Of a stretch of 64,000 nucleotides of DNA, positions 46,666-56,749 are shown piece after piece. The notes under the pieces were generated by a model that was given only the letters and a program-made list of their open reading frames with translations, was not told where the DNA came from and did not search any database. The translations under genes and the position numbers were made by a program. The DNA is from Steromphala cineraria. Its lineage: Eukaryota; Mollusca; Gastropoda; Trochida; Trochidae. Location of the stretch: assembly GCA_916613615.1 (NCBI GenBank), contig OU744723.1:65480239-65544238 (forward strand), written 5' to 3'. Each line of letters opens with the position of its first letter. Within the stretch, counting starts at the first letter, position 1.

Positions 46666-47048
46666 TTTGTCCGGATGTATAGATAGGTAAGATAATGCCC
46701 ATTGGCAACTGTTGTGGAAATAAACCGTTTTGGAATATGTGATTAAATAATGTAAGTAAATATTGAATAACGTGTTGTTTTCCCTCTTTGAAAATTATCC
46801 TATCATGTGATCTTGCCCGGCAGCCTTACCTCCCTTGAGTCTAACTATAGCCTTGCTTACCTCACGCTTAGTGATAACCACGTTCAAACTTGTTGCAATC
46901 TCTCCAGTTTCTTCATTTAATACATTGATATTATTATCAAAACTAATGATTCTCCTTCAACGTATAATGTTGAAAAGTACTCAAACCATTTGTCTGAATC
47001 AATATTACATGTGGTCCGGGTGTAACCCCGTAGCTTTTTAAAATTACG

Positions 47049-48380
47049 TTAAAAGCGGGTGATATCTTTTTTCAGTAAATCATTTAACGTGTGTGAAATC
47101 TTAAATCTGTAGTCATTTTGCTTCTTTTTTCTCAGGCATTTATACCTGTTTCTTATCTCTTGGTATAGCCTAAAGTTCTTATTTGATTTGTGTTTACGTA
47201 ATCTGCGTAATGCTCGCCTCTCTTCTCGCCTACCCTGTCTACAGTCTCTATCAAACCATTTCCCTTTAGTTCGTCTCTCTGTATTATAAGTACTTGTCTT
47301 AACTCGGAAACAGCTTGATGCTTTATTTATAGTACTTGTGAACATATATATTGAAGCATTTACGTTTTTAGTTATCATTTCTTCTTCATATTTGATTGTA
47401 CTAGTGCTGGACTCTGAAGTTAAATGAGATAAAAATACATCCTTCTTACCATTATTCCAAACATGCTTATAGGATATTGGGCAGTTTACATCATTGTATA
47501 TACATTGTATTAACACACGTGGACCAGCTGATTGTTCAATTAACTTCAAAGTGTGACCGAGGGGATTATCAATTAGCTTAACGAGTGGTGTGGAAGACAG
47601 TACTAATTGGTTGTGAGCTTGCTCAGCCATAGCTTGTCGTTTCCGGACAACTGAATCAGATTCCAGTGCAAATGTACAGATATGGTTTGAAAAAACGGCG
47701 TCCGGGTCCGGGAGCACGAGGTCCGGGTAAGCGAGTACATTTTCTTAGGAAAATATTCGTTACACTCTAAAATCGTCCGGATAGCGAGGTTTCCGGATAT
47801 ACGGAGTCCGGGTATCCGAGGTTCGACAGTACTTGCATTGTACTGACATGAAAGGGGCAAATGACAAGATTCAGATCTATTAGCGACATCAAAATCAGTT
47901 ATTCGGTCACTCATATCAAGAGATAGCAGGCAGTAATCAATCAGACTCGCACCCGTGTTGCCGAAGAAAGTCATTGATCCTTTTCCAACATCCTTACCGT
48001 AACTACCATTCAGAATATGTAATCGAAATACAGAGCAGAGATCTAGTAATGACTTACCAAATGAGTTCAATAAAGTAACCTCAGTATATTTTACTGTCTT
48101 GACGATATCTAAGCTATTCTTTGAAGTTTCATCAAGGTCAGGAATATTCTCCTCTAAATGACCTGTTCTTGCGTTTAAGAATTAAAATAACTGGATCTGT
48201 GGGAAGATGTTCAAGTTGATCAACAATTGATTGGTCTAACTGCACTATGCCGTTATTTTCAGATATAGTATCATAATACTTTGAATATTGCGGGGGGATA
48301 TATACACAGCCATATAAGATATCATTTTCATGATCAAACAGTTCATGATAAAGTTTAAGAAATATTCCTATATGTGACAT
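47049..48380 (-). pseudogene. LINE A, endonuclease and linker, frameshifted
   Basis: Three frames together give endonuclease pieces (CVYIPPQYSKYYDTI; LCSVFRLHILNG; GASLIDYCLLS; SESCHLPLSC) and a basic linker (KWFDRDCRQGRREERRALRR). Breaks lie near 48150 and at the insertion 47690-47832. Confidence 0.75.
47690..47832. mobile_element. CCGGA-rich insertion in LINE A
   Basis: GTCCGGG, ATCCGAGG and CCGGATA words recur in both orientations between coding pieces of LINE A (SCQYNAS and NHICTFALES). The composition recalls the repeated ends of pogo/Tigger MITEs. Exact ends and target duplication were not resolved. Confidence 0.4.
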
Positions 48381-48392
48381 ACTTAAGAGTGT

Positions 48393-48622
48393 TATATAAA
48401 CTGAACGTCAAAAGAAATGTTACACTATTTGAATTTAAATATCATAAAAGGACAATTGACCCCACCCATGAAGAACTGGCGATAACTTATTTACAATTAA
48501 TGTTACAGGTCTGCTATTTTAGCACAAAACACTTAACTGATGGAAATGCCTCTGAACACGTAACTTTTTATGATATTCAAATTCAAAAAGGTGTAACATT
48601 TCTTTTGGCGCTTAGTTTACTT
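48393..48622. mobile_element. MITE with AAAAGAAATGTTACAC ends inside LINE A
   Basis: TCAAAAGAAATGTTACAC, then TTTGAATTTAAATATCATAAAA, is matched by the inverse at 48565-48615. It splits the endonuclease of LINE A between GGITVLVN and GIFLKLYHELF. The superfamily is possibly Tc1/mariner, unproven. Confidence 0.7.
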
Positions 48623-48629
48623 ATCAATT

Positions 48630-48790
48630 GAATTTACTAATACTGTAATACCTCCTGCATATCGACCTTTCAGGTTGTCCAGCGACAGCTTAATAGCATC
48701 TCTACAATAGATCGGGAACTCTCTAATGTATGTTGATAAATCAAATTGGTGAAGCCATGTTTCTGTCAGGAATAACTTGTAAGTATGTCG
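48630..48790 (-). pseudogene. LINE A, endonuclease N-terminal part
   Basis: Reads LFLTETWLHQFDLSTYIREF and KGRYAGGITVLVN, with TETW the conserved metal-site segment of APE-type nucleases. Confidence 0.75.
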
Positions 48791-49251
48791 CCCCTTTGGT
48801 AGGTATTACCTCCTTAAACTCGTCAGTATTTGAGGACAGATATCGTACATTTGGCTGGTAGTTTTGCACAACTGGCGTCTTGTATCTGATGGCTGTGTCG
48901 TGAAAGTAGCACGAGATCAATGAGGTCATGGAGTATTGGACAGGTATAAATTATCAGTTGTATGCTGGTAACATGAATGCATGATATTACACGAGCACGT
49001 GTGTGATACAATTTTATAACCAAAAAAACGGAATTCCCCTTGGTCATAGCAAATTATAAAGAAGATTAAGAATAATGCCGCCTCTACGAATACATAATGT
49101 GTACTTTTGAATTAAAATATTGAGCACGTACAACTATATATAGATAAGTAACAAAGTAGGCTATCTCCTGTTGTAGATTACTCTCCTCACTTTCTAGGTC
49201 GAGGGTAATTTTGCTTTTTACCAAAAGTTTTGAAGAACTGAAGACCCTCAC

Positions 49252-49303
49252 CTGTATTCACTACGAGGAATGTTAGGATGAAGAGGAGTTGAAGCGAAGA
49301 CAT
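49252..49303 (-). CDS. Secreted C-type lectin, exon 1 (signal peptide)
   Basis: The gene encodes a 152-residue secreted protein with one C-type lectin-like domain; such proteins in molluscs act in pattern recognition in haemolymph or mucus (family knowledge). This exon gives MSSLQLLFILTFLVVNT, a typical signal peptide, and ends CAG|GTGAGG in phase 1, which fits exon 2 (40533-40618) precisely. The order of exons is 49252-49303, 40533-40618, 36507-36597, 20332-20561. The ATG in AACAATGTC is chosen because the hydrophobic core follows directly; in-frame upstream ATGs at 49364 and 49340 would add a non-hydrophobic leader. Introns of 8.6, 3.9 and 15.9 kb are packed with retroelements and the 88-bp array. 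The transcript itself has not been seen, so exon 1 is the least certain part. Confidence 0.72.
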
Positions 49304-49357
49304 TGTTGATATATTCTGGAGTGCTAACGGCAGGTGGTTCATTCTCACGGAATAGGC

Positions 49358-49387
49358 TGACGTCATGCTTGGTGCCAAAGATAAATA
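49358..49387 (-). promoter_or_regulatory. Lectin core promoter candidate: TATTTAT and CRE palindrome
   Basis: TATTTAT on the minus strand (49381-49387) lies ~80 bases before the ATG, and TGACGTCA at 49358-49365 lies between. The spacing is plausible for a TATA-type promoter with a ~50-base leader. TGACGTCA would bind CREB/ATF-type factors. Confidence 0.4.
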
Positions 49388-49556
49388 GAGACTAAATGAC
49401 CTTCCAGTAGTACCGTTTTATCAAACGGGTTCACAATACCAAAAATATCACCCTTCATTCACAAGAACTTTAAAAAAATCAACATCAAAAGGTTAAGGAC
49501 TGAGCTAAAGAAAATACACGCCACTGTTTATTAAATTTGCTTTATATCTAAAAGAC

Positions 49557-50167
49557 CATTCTCTCCCCTAAGAGGCAACTCAGTCATACCTGAATTAGCC
49601 TCTGTTCTATTACGGCTAATACACGGGACAGAAAAGTAGAAATCTGATTGGAGGCAATCGAAGTTAGTTGTGCAATCAGCGACGCCGTTTCAAAAGGGGT
49701 CATTCGCAAAAGGTCGGCTACTCCCGGCTATTCCCGGTGATTCGGCATTCAGGGGAGATAACTCTTCCTTCAACAAAACATCGCTTTTTTACCTTCTCAT
49801 TAGTTTTTATTTGGTAAATTATTAAAATAAAATTTATCATAAAACAAAGAACAATTTACACAATTATAAAACAGTATGTTTCTTATGAAAAACCCTATCC
49901 ATATCTGATTTTTAAATATTTTCCCTCTCACACTGTTAATGAAAAATAAACCTAAAGGCATGATACTTTCGAAAGTCACTGTTCGACCGTTGAGAATTCC
50001 CAAAGTCGTTGATATCCAAAAGGTGTTTTCATTGGCTGCAGATAAGGGAGCTATCTCAAGTTAAAACGTTTTGCCGCTAGGGCAATCTGCCGGAACCCCA
50101 GGATCTAGGCGTAATGGAACAGAGGCTAATTCAGGTATAACTGAGTTGCCTCTGTGGGGAGAGAATG
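49557..50167. mobile_element. Foldback element, family 3 (CATTCTCTCCCC ends), ~9-bp target duplication
   Basis: CATTCTCTCCCC with AGAGGCAACTCAGT, ACCTGAATTAGCCTCTGTTC is matched by the inverse at 50105-50167, so the inverted ends are about 55 bases. Flanks CTAAAAGAC (49548-49556) and CTTAAAGAC (50168-50176) agree at 8 of 9 positions. The interior is non-coding. A truncated relative is at 8058-8410. It lies just upstream of the lectin gene. Confidence 0.78.
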
Positions 50168-50176
50168 CTTAAAGAC

Positions 50177-50690
50177 ATGTTATTGAAGTATGTCATGTTT
50201 ATACAATAACACAAATTTGCAGATGTTTGAATTAAATAATTGATTAATGTTTGCTGAAAGACCTGTTTATTGTAGGCAGGGGTAAGCAATTGAATTTGCA
50301 CTATCATAACCCTTTCAATGTTTAAAATTTTATAATATGTCCCAAAATAGGCATTTTATTGATTTTGCACACAGAAAATTTCATGACTTTATCTTCCTCT
50401 ATTGGGAGAGAATGCTGTAGGTGGATTTGCTTTATGGTAGGATGTTATTATCCATGCATCATATACTTTTAAATATATGTTTTTCAATTTGTTCTGATCA
50501 TACTTATCCCTTGCCTGCTTTTTGATCATTTCATGTTTTATAATCTTGAAATAGATCTTACCATAGATCTATAGCAGTTAAAAAAACATTCGTCCTATCG
50601 AATATTGTTAGATTTGATTATTTTGTTTACATAGTTAACATTTCATTTAAAAGGTTGTGGCATTAAGACCAGAATGTCATGGACATGAAT
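50177..50690. other. Intergenic DNA, nothing recognised
   Basis: AT-rich sequence without genes or repeats that I can define. Confidence 0.45.
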
Positions 50691-50699
50691 GTTTAGATA

Positions 50700-50830
50700 A
50701 TCAGGCCTGTAAAACCCAATCAGCTTAGTATGACATGGCATGATGTCCGGCATCCATACGTCCGTAAACTTTGTGCATTTCCGACTTCTTCTACAGAATC
50801 AGAAGACTTAGAAACCTGAGACTTTTTTCT
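50700..50830 (+). repeat. Bivalve-type dispersed repeat, short copy
   Basis: CAGGCCTGTAAAACCCAATC, GACATGGCATGATGTCC, CGTCCGTAAACTTTGTGCAT and CGACTTCTTCTACAGAA follow in the same order as in 51050-51250. Confidence 0.65.
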
Positions 50831-51049
50831 TTTTTTTATTCCATTTCCAACATGAACATTACAGGGTTGCATTTATGTTGTGGCAGTAAACAATTTTGCA
50901 AAGGAACATTTATACATTTGGATTCATAAAGTAGTCATAATGCATTATTTACGGCTTAAGGGAATATTTGTATGTAAAATGGACAGCATTTCAGGGATTT
51001 TATGGGTGCTTCGTGAACATATTATAGAGTCATGGCCAGTCTGAGGTCT

Positions 51050-51403
51050 CCTTTTTAGCTCATCTGGCCTGTAAGGCCCGATGGGCTTATGGCATGGCAT
51101 GGTGTCCGTCCGTCCGTCCATCCGTCCGTCCATCCGTCCGTCCGTAAACTTTTTGGAATTTCGACTTCTTCTCCAGAACCATAAGGCCTAGAAAGCTGAA
51201 ACTTTGTGTACAGACTCCTTGGCTAGTGAGGATACTAATGCATAGCTTGGTTGTCCTGTGGGTCACATCCTTAAAACCTGTTTCATCTTCTTTTCCAGAA
51301 CAAAGGGCCTAAAAAAAGCCCCTACGCCCTTTGAACCTATTTTCTTCTTCTTCTCCAGAGGTAAAAGGTGTAGAAATATGAAACCTTGTATACAGACTCC
51401 TTG
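51050..51403 (+). repeat. Bivalve-type dispersed repeat with GTCC microsatellite
   Basis: TTTAGCTCATCTGGCCTGTA, then a (GTCC)n/(CATCC) run at 51106-51142 and CGTAAACTTTTTGGAATTTC, CGACTTCTTCTCCAGAACCA. This block is abundant in bivalve genomes as I know them. An internal duplicate (CTTCTTCTCCAGA...ACAGACTCCTTG) lies at 51340-51403. Confidence 0.7.
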
Positions 51404-51472
51404 CACAGGCCCCCGGGTCATTGAGCATTTTTTTTAAAGGGATGATTGCTCAATGACCCGGGGGGGGCTGTG
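51404..51472. mobile_element. Tiny hAT-like MITE, 69 bp
   Basis: CACAGGCCCCCGGGTCATTG at the left is inverted at the right (CAATGACCCGG...CTGTG), and ACTCCTTG flanks both ends (51396-51403 and 51473-51480), an 8-bp duplication as made by hAT transposases. It is almost only its two ends. Confidence 0.8.
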
Positions 51473-51480
51473 ACTCCTTG

Positions 51481-52076
51481 ACTAGTGAGGGTTATAATTC
51501 CTATCTTTGGTGAACCTGTGTCCCTATTAAGGGTTTGGTGAACCTTTGGATTGTCTACTCTAAACCATTAATTGCAGAGTTGGTAGCCTTCTTACTCAAT
51601 CAATGGCCACTCCGTTACCCATTTTTACATTTTCTTAAAATGTTTGAGAAATTACCATTTCCGAATTGTATCTGAAATTTAGTCGCCTTCGTGCATAGAT
51701 TTAGAATTGGTGATCCTGCGGACCGCATTTAACACGCCCTTTATCAAAATGTAATATAACCTTGATGAGCTACAGAGCAAATGGTTCTCTTATCAGCATT
51801 CTTTATAGGGTATCCCATTACTAACCTTATAAGGTTGACTGAGAACTGATTTGAGGCACTATGTGATTTTTTTTACATTTACAGGTGTATGTGAATGTTT
51901 AGTGACATTAGAAACAAATTTAGAACGTCATTGCGTTTCTCTTTGTAACCATAAATTATGTGATTAAAACTATATCAGTTGTACCAAGGATCCAGTCGAA
52001 TAAATGACTCTTTAACATGCACAGAATCAAGTAGCAGATGTTTTACGGTTTCATTTTGGGCATTTACAAACAGTAG
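51481..52076. other. Intergenic DNA, nothing recognised
   Basis: No gene. The first part continues the dispersed repeat (ACTAGTGAGG). Confidence 0.45.
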
Positions 52077-52320
52077 GGGAGACCGGGGCCGGTACGTCCC
52101 CTTATCACTAAAATAGAGATAATTAGGCGTTCTCTTGCAATATAGTAGTGTACGTTTGTAGATATAGAGACATATCTTAACTTTATTGCAATAATTGTTG
52201 GAACTGCCTAACTCAACCAGTTTGCCTATTACTATGATTTTAAGACGACGAGTTGCAAAGACGAACATGCCCCACATCGGGGTAAGTTCGGTTTCCCTCA
52301 GGGGCAGGTTCGTTCATCGT
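52077..52320. repeat. Element related to 4760-6101 (AGGGGAGACC end)
   Basis: AGGGGAGACCGGGGCCGGTA at the left, and GACGAACATGCCCCACATCG near 52260, as in the other family members. The right end is not clear. Confidence 0.5.
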
Positions 52321-52690
52321 TGGGAACAATTGGTACATGTTCAGGCTACAAGAATTAAAGAAAGATAAGATGCTATACATAGTATTTGATATTTGGGACA
52401 ATAAAAAAAAATTACTTCACAAAGATATATTTTACAAGGATGTAGAATCAGTTAACTTTCTATTACGAAAAGGACTCTGATTTCTTTCCAATTAGAGGAG
52501 CCAAGTTTTCAAGGACCTATAAGAGGGTCCTTTTGAGGAGGAGGACCTGTAGAAACTGATTTCGAGGACGACTTTAATTTTTGGTGACTCGTCCTCACTG
52601 CCGAATGTGCCCCGCCTGTAATGACCGAACGTGCCTCACACACCACGTTTGTTCTTTTTAATATGCTGCGAAAATACACAGCCCTCATAA
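52321..52690. other. Intergenic DNA, nothing recognised
   Basis: No gene or defined repeat. Confidence 0.4.
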
Positions 52691-52697
52691 CAAAATA

Positions 52698-53409
52698 ATA
52701 ATAATAATAATAATAATATGTGGTCTTGTAACGCGCCTTATCAAATTACTCAGCAATTTCTCAAGGCGCACAGTTCAGAGTTCAAAGGTTATAAGCTTTT
52801 TCAAACAGAAATGTCTTGAGTCGAGATTGAAAGCTGTTCAGAGAATCAGCTTGTTTTATCTGGAGTGGGATATTGTTCCACAGAACTGGGGCAATGTAGC
52901 CAAAACGCCTATGTCCATATGTTTTCAGTTTCACTGGCGGAACACTGAGAAGACAACTTCCTTCAGATCTGAGTGGTCTAGCTGGGGTGTACAGTGTCAG
53001 TAGCTGGGTGAGGTAAGCAGGTGCTTGTCTATTGACACATCTGTAAGCCATGCTCAGGATTCTGTACTGTATACACTCCGCCATTGGTAACCAATGTAGA
53101 CGCATCAGAAGCTGGGTGACATGACTTCTCTTGTTTGCTCTACAGATAAGTCTAGCTGCGGAGTTTTGGACCTTTTGTAGCTTCGACAAGAGGTCCTGGC
53201 GTATATTCCCAAGAACACTGCTACAATAGTCTAAGCGTGAGAGGATCAGGGAACGCACAAGGTGATGTGTGGCCTCAAAGGTTAACAAGTCACGGATCCT
53301 TGCAATGGCTCTCATGTGAAAATAGCATGTCCTACAGACATAGCTCACATGGGTTTCGAGAGTAAGGGGCCTATCAATGAAGATTCCAAGATCTTTTACA
53401 CTCTGACTG
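52698..53409 (-). pseudogene. LINE 3' fragment (jockey-type RT C-terminus) with AAT-repeat tail
   Basis: From 53409 downward the frame reads SQSVKDLGIFIDRPLTLETH, LILSRLDYCSSVLGNI, KLQKVQNSAARLICRA, HWLPMAECIQYRILSM, RPLRSEGSCLL and FGYIAPVLWNNIPLQI, ending at 52782. This is the well-known C-terminal block after the RT in many animal LINEs. The tail is an ATT/AAT run at 52698-52717. The frame is open for 188 residues from 53348, but the 5' part of the element is missing. Confidence 0.85.
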
Positions 53410-53663
53410 AAATAACTTGTTCGTTACATATACGTCTTGGCATATTCGTTTATGCTCACTTAAGAACATATTCCTAAACGCAGTCAACATTTGTCAAAAG
53501 CATAGTGAACTGAAGTCAAATATTTTACTCAATTAGATGAAAAACGGGTTTTCTTCAACAGTTTGTAAAGGACATGTCACCATTTTAAAGTCAGTGTGAG
53601 AGTAAGGTCATGTTGTCTGTTAGGAATTACCAATTTGATTTAAAGTGGCCCCGGAATTACAGC

Positions 53664-53695
53664 GAAAAGACGAACATGCCCCGGGGCCGTGCCTG
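53664..53695. repeat. Fragment of the AGGGGAGRCC element family
   Basis: CGAAAAGACGAACATGCCCC followed by GGGGCCGTGCCTGC is identical to 6058-6088. Confidence 0.7.
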
Positions 53696-53736
53696 CAGTT
53701 GGCAATCTTGTAATTCAAAGATGAAATCACTTTTAA

Positions 53737-54075
53737 AGGGGCAGTAGCACGTTTTATGGGACTAAAGGTGATGTCAGGAAAATGAAAATAATTAGTTCAA
53801 ATTTGGAAAACAATGTATTTAAACTAAATGAAGCAGTAATAAATCAAAGATATAATGTTCAGCCATGCGATTCCTTTTCTTACAAAAATGAATTAAAGGT
53901 GTTCACACAAAAATGGCCGCCGATGTGAATCTTGATGATTTTTTATCTGAATATGGATGATTGGTTTGTGTAATGAGACTTTTGACACTATCAACATAAT
54001 TGTTTTCAGCATTAACGTACAATTATCAGTGAAATATTGAGAATGTAAAATTTCACAAAACGTGCTACCGCCCCT
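53737..54075. mobile_element. TTAA-flanked MITE, copy 1
   Basis: AGGGGCAGTAGCACGTTTT at the left is inverted at the right (AAAACGTGCTACCGCCCCT), with TTAA on both sides. The interior has GGATGATTGGTTTGTGTAAT and ATTATCAGTGAAA words shared with the other two copies. No coding frame. Confidence 0.85.
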
Positions 54076-54499
54076 TTAAGTGTTGTTAATATTCTACGAA
54101 TGATTTGATACTAAAAACATCTTAACTTATAGCTAATTGTGCTTCTTCAAGAGATGTAGTTATGTATCTTCCACTCATCTTTATCTATTTGTAACCCAAG
54201 ATAAGTTCCGTTTCGCTAATGACTCGATTTTGATGTTGCAAGATTCATGTAAAATCGTTACAACTTTTGGTATATCCTTGAACAGAATTTGCGAACAACG
54301 GGCGTATCATCGTTCACCTTTACATACTACTAGGTGTGTCATCGGGTTTTTCATATAAAAGTCAGGACAAATAAAACATTTTGGAAAAACACATGCATGC
54401 TGATGCTGCTCTTTTTCATAGGCAAAAAATAATTAGGCAGTTTGATCTCTGTTGATTTCACTTTCACTCATATCAACAAATCAACGAAAAACACATACC
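54076..54499. other. Intergenic DNA, nothing recognised
   Basis: No gene supported. Confidence 0.4.
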
Positions 54500-54503
54500 T
54501 TAA

Positions 54504-54829
54504 CGGACAGTAGCACGTTTTTAAGTGGAATATATAAGGGGATTTCAGGAAAACGAAATAAATGGTTCCATTTGAAAGACGATGTATTTAAACTAAATGA
54601 AGCAGTAATTAATCAAATATAAAATGTCAATTTCAGCCATTCGACTCCTTTTTCTACACAAAATGAATTAAAGGTGTTGGGCTGCCAATGGACTTTATGT
54701 GAATCTTTATAATTTGTTTCTGACTATTGATGATTGGTTTGTGTTATTAGTTTTTTGGCACTATCAAAGTATTAAATTTAGCATTAACATTAAATTATCA
54801 GTGAAAATTTACAACCTGCTACTGCCCCT
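54504..54829. mobile_element. TTAA-flanked MITE, copy 2
   Basis: Left end CGGACAGTAGCACGTTTTT after TTAA; right end CTGCTACTGCCCCT before TTGA. Interior words are the same as copy 1, with more changes. Confidence 0.78.
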
Positions 54830-55553
54830 TTGATAAATAGAGAACCAAGTGTAAAACTTTCTTGGTTTGAAATATTGATGAGCTAACAAAACTCTTTATT
54901 GTAAGGAAAATATCGTGCACTTGTATTTATTTCTGATTGCAGAAGTTATATTATTGTAGTTACATATATTATTATATATCATTGTAGTCATATTTGGAAT
55001 CATTATTCCATTTCCTCTACCCTCTGAATTGCAAATAGCTGTAACAAAAATAATTAAATAACAGATGTTTATTGTTTCATTTTGAGCATGTACACATCAC
55101 TCCATTCTCCAGTTAGTAAATCATTTCAAGCATCTACGGGATTAAACAACATTAAAACTTGAGTAGCGCACAATTATTGGGAGAATCAGTTTATTATTGA
55201 AATGGACAGAATATACCGGTAGTATCCTTTCGTGGTGATGCGCCCCAGTCAATTTGCGGGTGTTTATTGTCATTCAAAGCCTGGAAATCCTTCAAATCAA
55301 CCAATCAGAAACAAGTATTTACCGAAGTACATGATAAATATCCTCTGTTTTTCCTAAGTTTAAATTTTATAAATATATATCAATGAAACACCGAGATAAC
55401 CTGATCGCCACAACCCCCTTCCTTGAAGAATGGAGAAGCTTTGGGGTGTTTTGAGGAACAAACAGTTATTTTACGGCCGCTTCTTAATTCAGTCGTTAGT
55501 AGTTTTGTTTAAACAGTAAATTGGACCACGGAACATTTCGTGAATTAATTGGG
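54830..55553. other. Intergenic DNA, nothing recognised
   Basis: No gene supported. Confidence 0.4.
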
Positions 55554-55625
55554 GTATTATTCAGTTAATAGAGCAACTGCTTTTCAACACTAGGAGATCG
55601 GTGTTCGATTCTAATAAATTCATGC
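55554..55625 (+). repeat. tRNA-like sequence (SINE head or tRNA relic)
   Basis: TTCAGTTAATAGAGCAACTG (A-box-like) and GGTGTTCGATTCT (B-box-like) lie at tRNA spacing. The acceptor arms do not pair well, so a functional tRNA is unlikely. Confidence 0.35.
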
Positions 55626-55753
55626 CAAAATAAGATTTGCATAACGTTAAATCCAAACTATAGCAAATATATAAAGTCAAGGCCGTTCACGTGCTGGAAA
55701 TCAAACCTCTTGTTCAACTAATTATTGCCATGTTTTCCCCGTTACTACTTTAA

Positions 55754-55940
55754 AGAGGCAGTAGCACGTTTTTGGATATTTTTATTTTCTAATTTTTTCA
55801 CCGATAATTGTAAATTAATGCTCAATGTATTATTTTGACAGTGTCAGAAATATCATTACACAAGCCAATCATCCATAGTCAGAGGACAAAGTAAGAAAAT
55901 TCACATAAAATCCATTGGCGGCCATTTTTTGTGAAAAAAA
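55754..55940. mobile_element. TTAA-flanked MITE, copy 3 (truncated, opposite orientation)
   Basis: AGAGGCAGTAGCACGTTTTT follows TTAA. Interior words (ACCGATAATTGTAAATTAAT, ATTACACAAGCCAATCATCC) are the reverse complement of the interiors of copies 1 and 2. The far end is missing. Confidence 0.7.
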
Positions 55941-56479
55941 ATACCCAGAGGGATGCCGGCCCAGAGGAAGACCCATGAGGGCTTATAAAAAAAAGGGAAC
56001 ACGGTGATAATTTTTTTGTAAATTTTATATTTAAGGGATGAGTCTAACAAATATTCTTTGACAGGACCAGAAGAAGACCTGGGATGATGCCATGTCCAGT
56101 GTGGTTGTGAAGGGACGTTATCTTTGGTGTTGGAGATATGTCTGTTTCAGGTGTCAATCCTATGTCAGCTTTCCCCATCACTAGTTTATGGGTGAATAGC
56201 TGCAGGCAACTGTTCTCGAGAATTGCATCCTAGGCATTCTCTTTTGCAGAACTGCTCTGCCAGGATTGGTGTAACAAGGCTGTCCATCCTTGTTTAGATT
56301 CAGGGACCATGCTTATCATGGTGGATAGGGACCACACAGTCCCCAGTGTGGATGCGCCAGTTTAGAAGGTAGGATTCACCTCAGTAGGTTCAGTTTAGGG
56401 ATAGGTTCCCCTCTCCCCTCAGACATTTTTCCGACACCTGGTTGCCAACTTCACAAACACAAACTGGACATGGTTGTCA
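55941..56479. other. Intergenic DNA, nothing recognised
   Basis: No gene supported. Confidence 0.4.
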
Positions 56480-56740
56480 GTGTCAAGAGGATGAGGACGA
56501 TCAAAGAGGGTGCCATGTCAGTAGACGACCAAAGAGGGTGCCATGTCAGAGGGCGATCAAGAGGATGAAGGCCAGAGGGCGACCAAAAAGGGTGCCATGC
56601 CAGTAGACGACCAAAGAGGGTGCCATGCCAGAGGTCGACCAAAGAGGGTGCCATGCCAGTAGACGACCAAAGAGGGTGCCATGCCAGAGGTCGACCAAAG
56701 AGTGTTCCAGGCAAGAGGACGATCAAAGAGCTTGTCACCT
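56480..56740. repeat. 28-bp minisatellite, about nine copies
   Basis: The unit CGACCAAAGAGGGTGCCATG plus CCAGTAGA or CCAGAGGT repeats every 28 bases, with two alternating forms in the clean part (56600-56705). The minus-strand open frame rich in WHPLWSS is a by-product. Confidence 0.9.
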
Positions 56741-56749
56741 TCCCAAATC

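Larger units (their letters stand above)
40795..48930 (-). mobile_element. LINE element A (APE-type non-LTR retrotransposon), broken by later insertions
   Basis: Read on the minus strand, the pieces give in order: an APE endonuclease start (FLTETWLHQFD, GGITVLV), further endonuclease (DILYGCVYIPPQYSKYY; later SLIDYCLLS), a linker, reverse transcriptase (NYRGITLMSVVGKIY, FIDFYKAFD, then SKIGVSGNML and GLQRHLDTLYTYC), a C-terminal part and a Cys/His motif at 41000-41150. The tail has GGCCTGTGGCC. The RT is split exactly at the 12-bp duplication made by element B: KRLVLLL at 46380 continues as LLLSKIG at 42500. Insertions are B, C, a MITE at 48393, a CCGGA-rich piece at 47690 and the ATTATTACCC element at 41182. 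It is non-functional and sits in lectin intron 1, in the same direction as the gene. Confidence 0.85.

Noticed and set aside
56451..56738. WHPLWSS-rich 95-residue protein on the minus strand
   Set aside because: It is a by-product of the 28-bp minisatellite.
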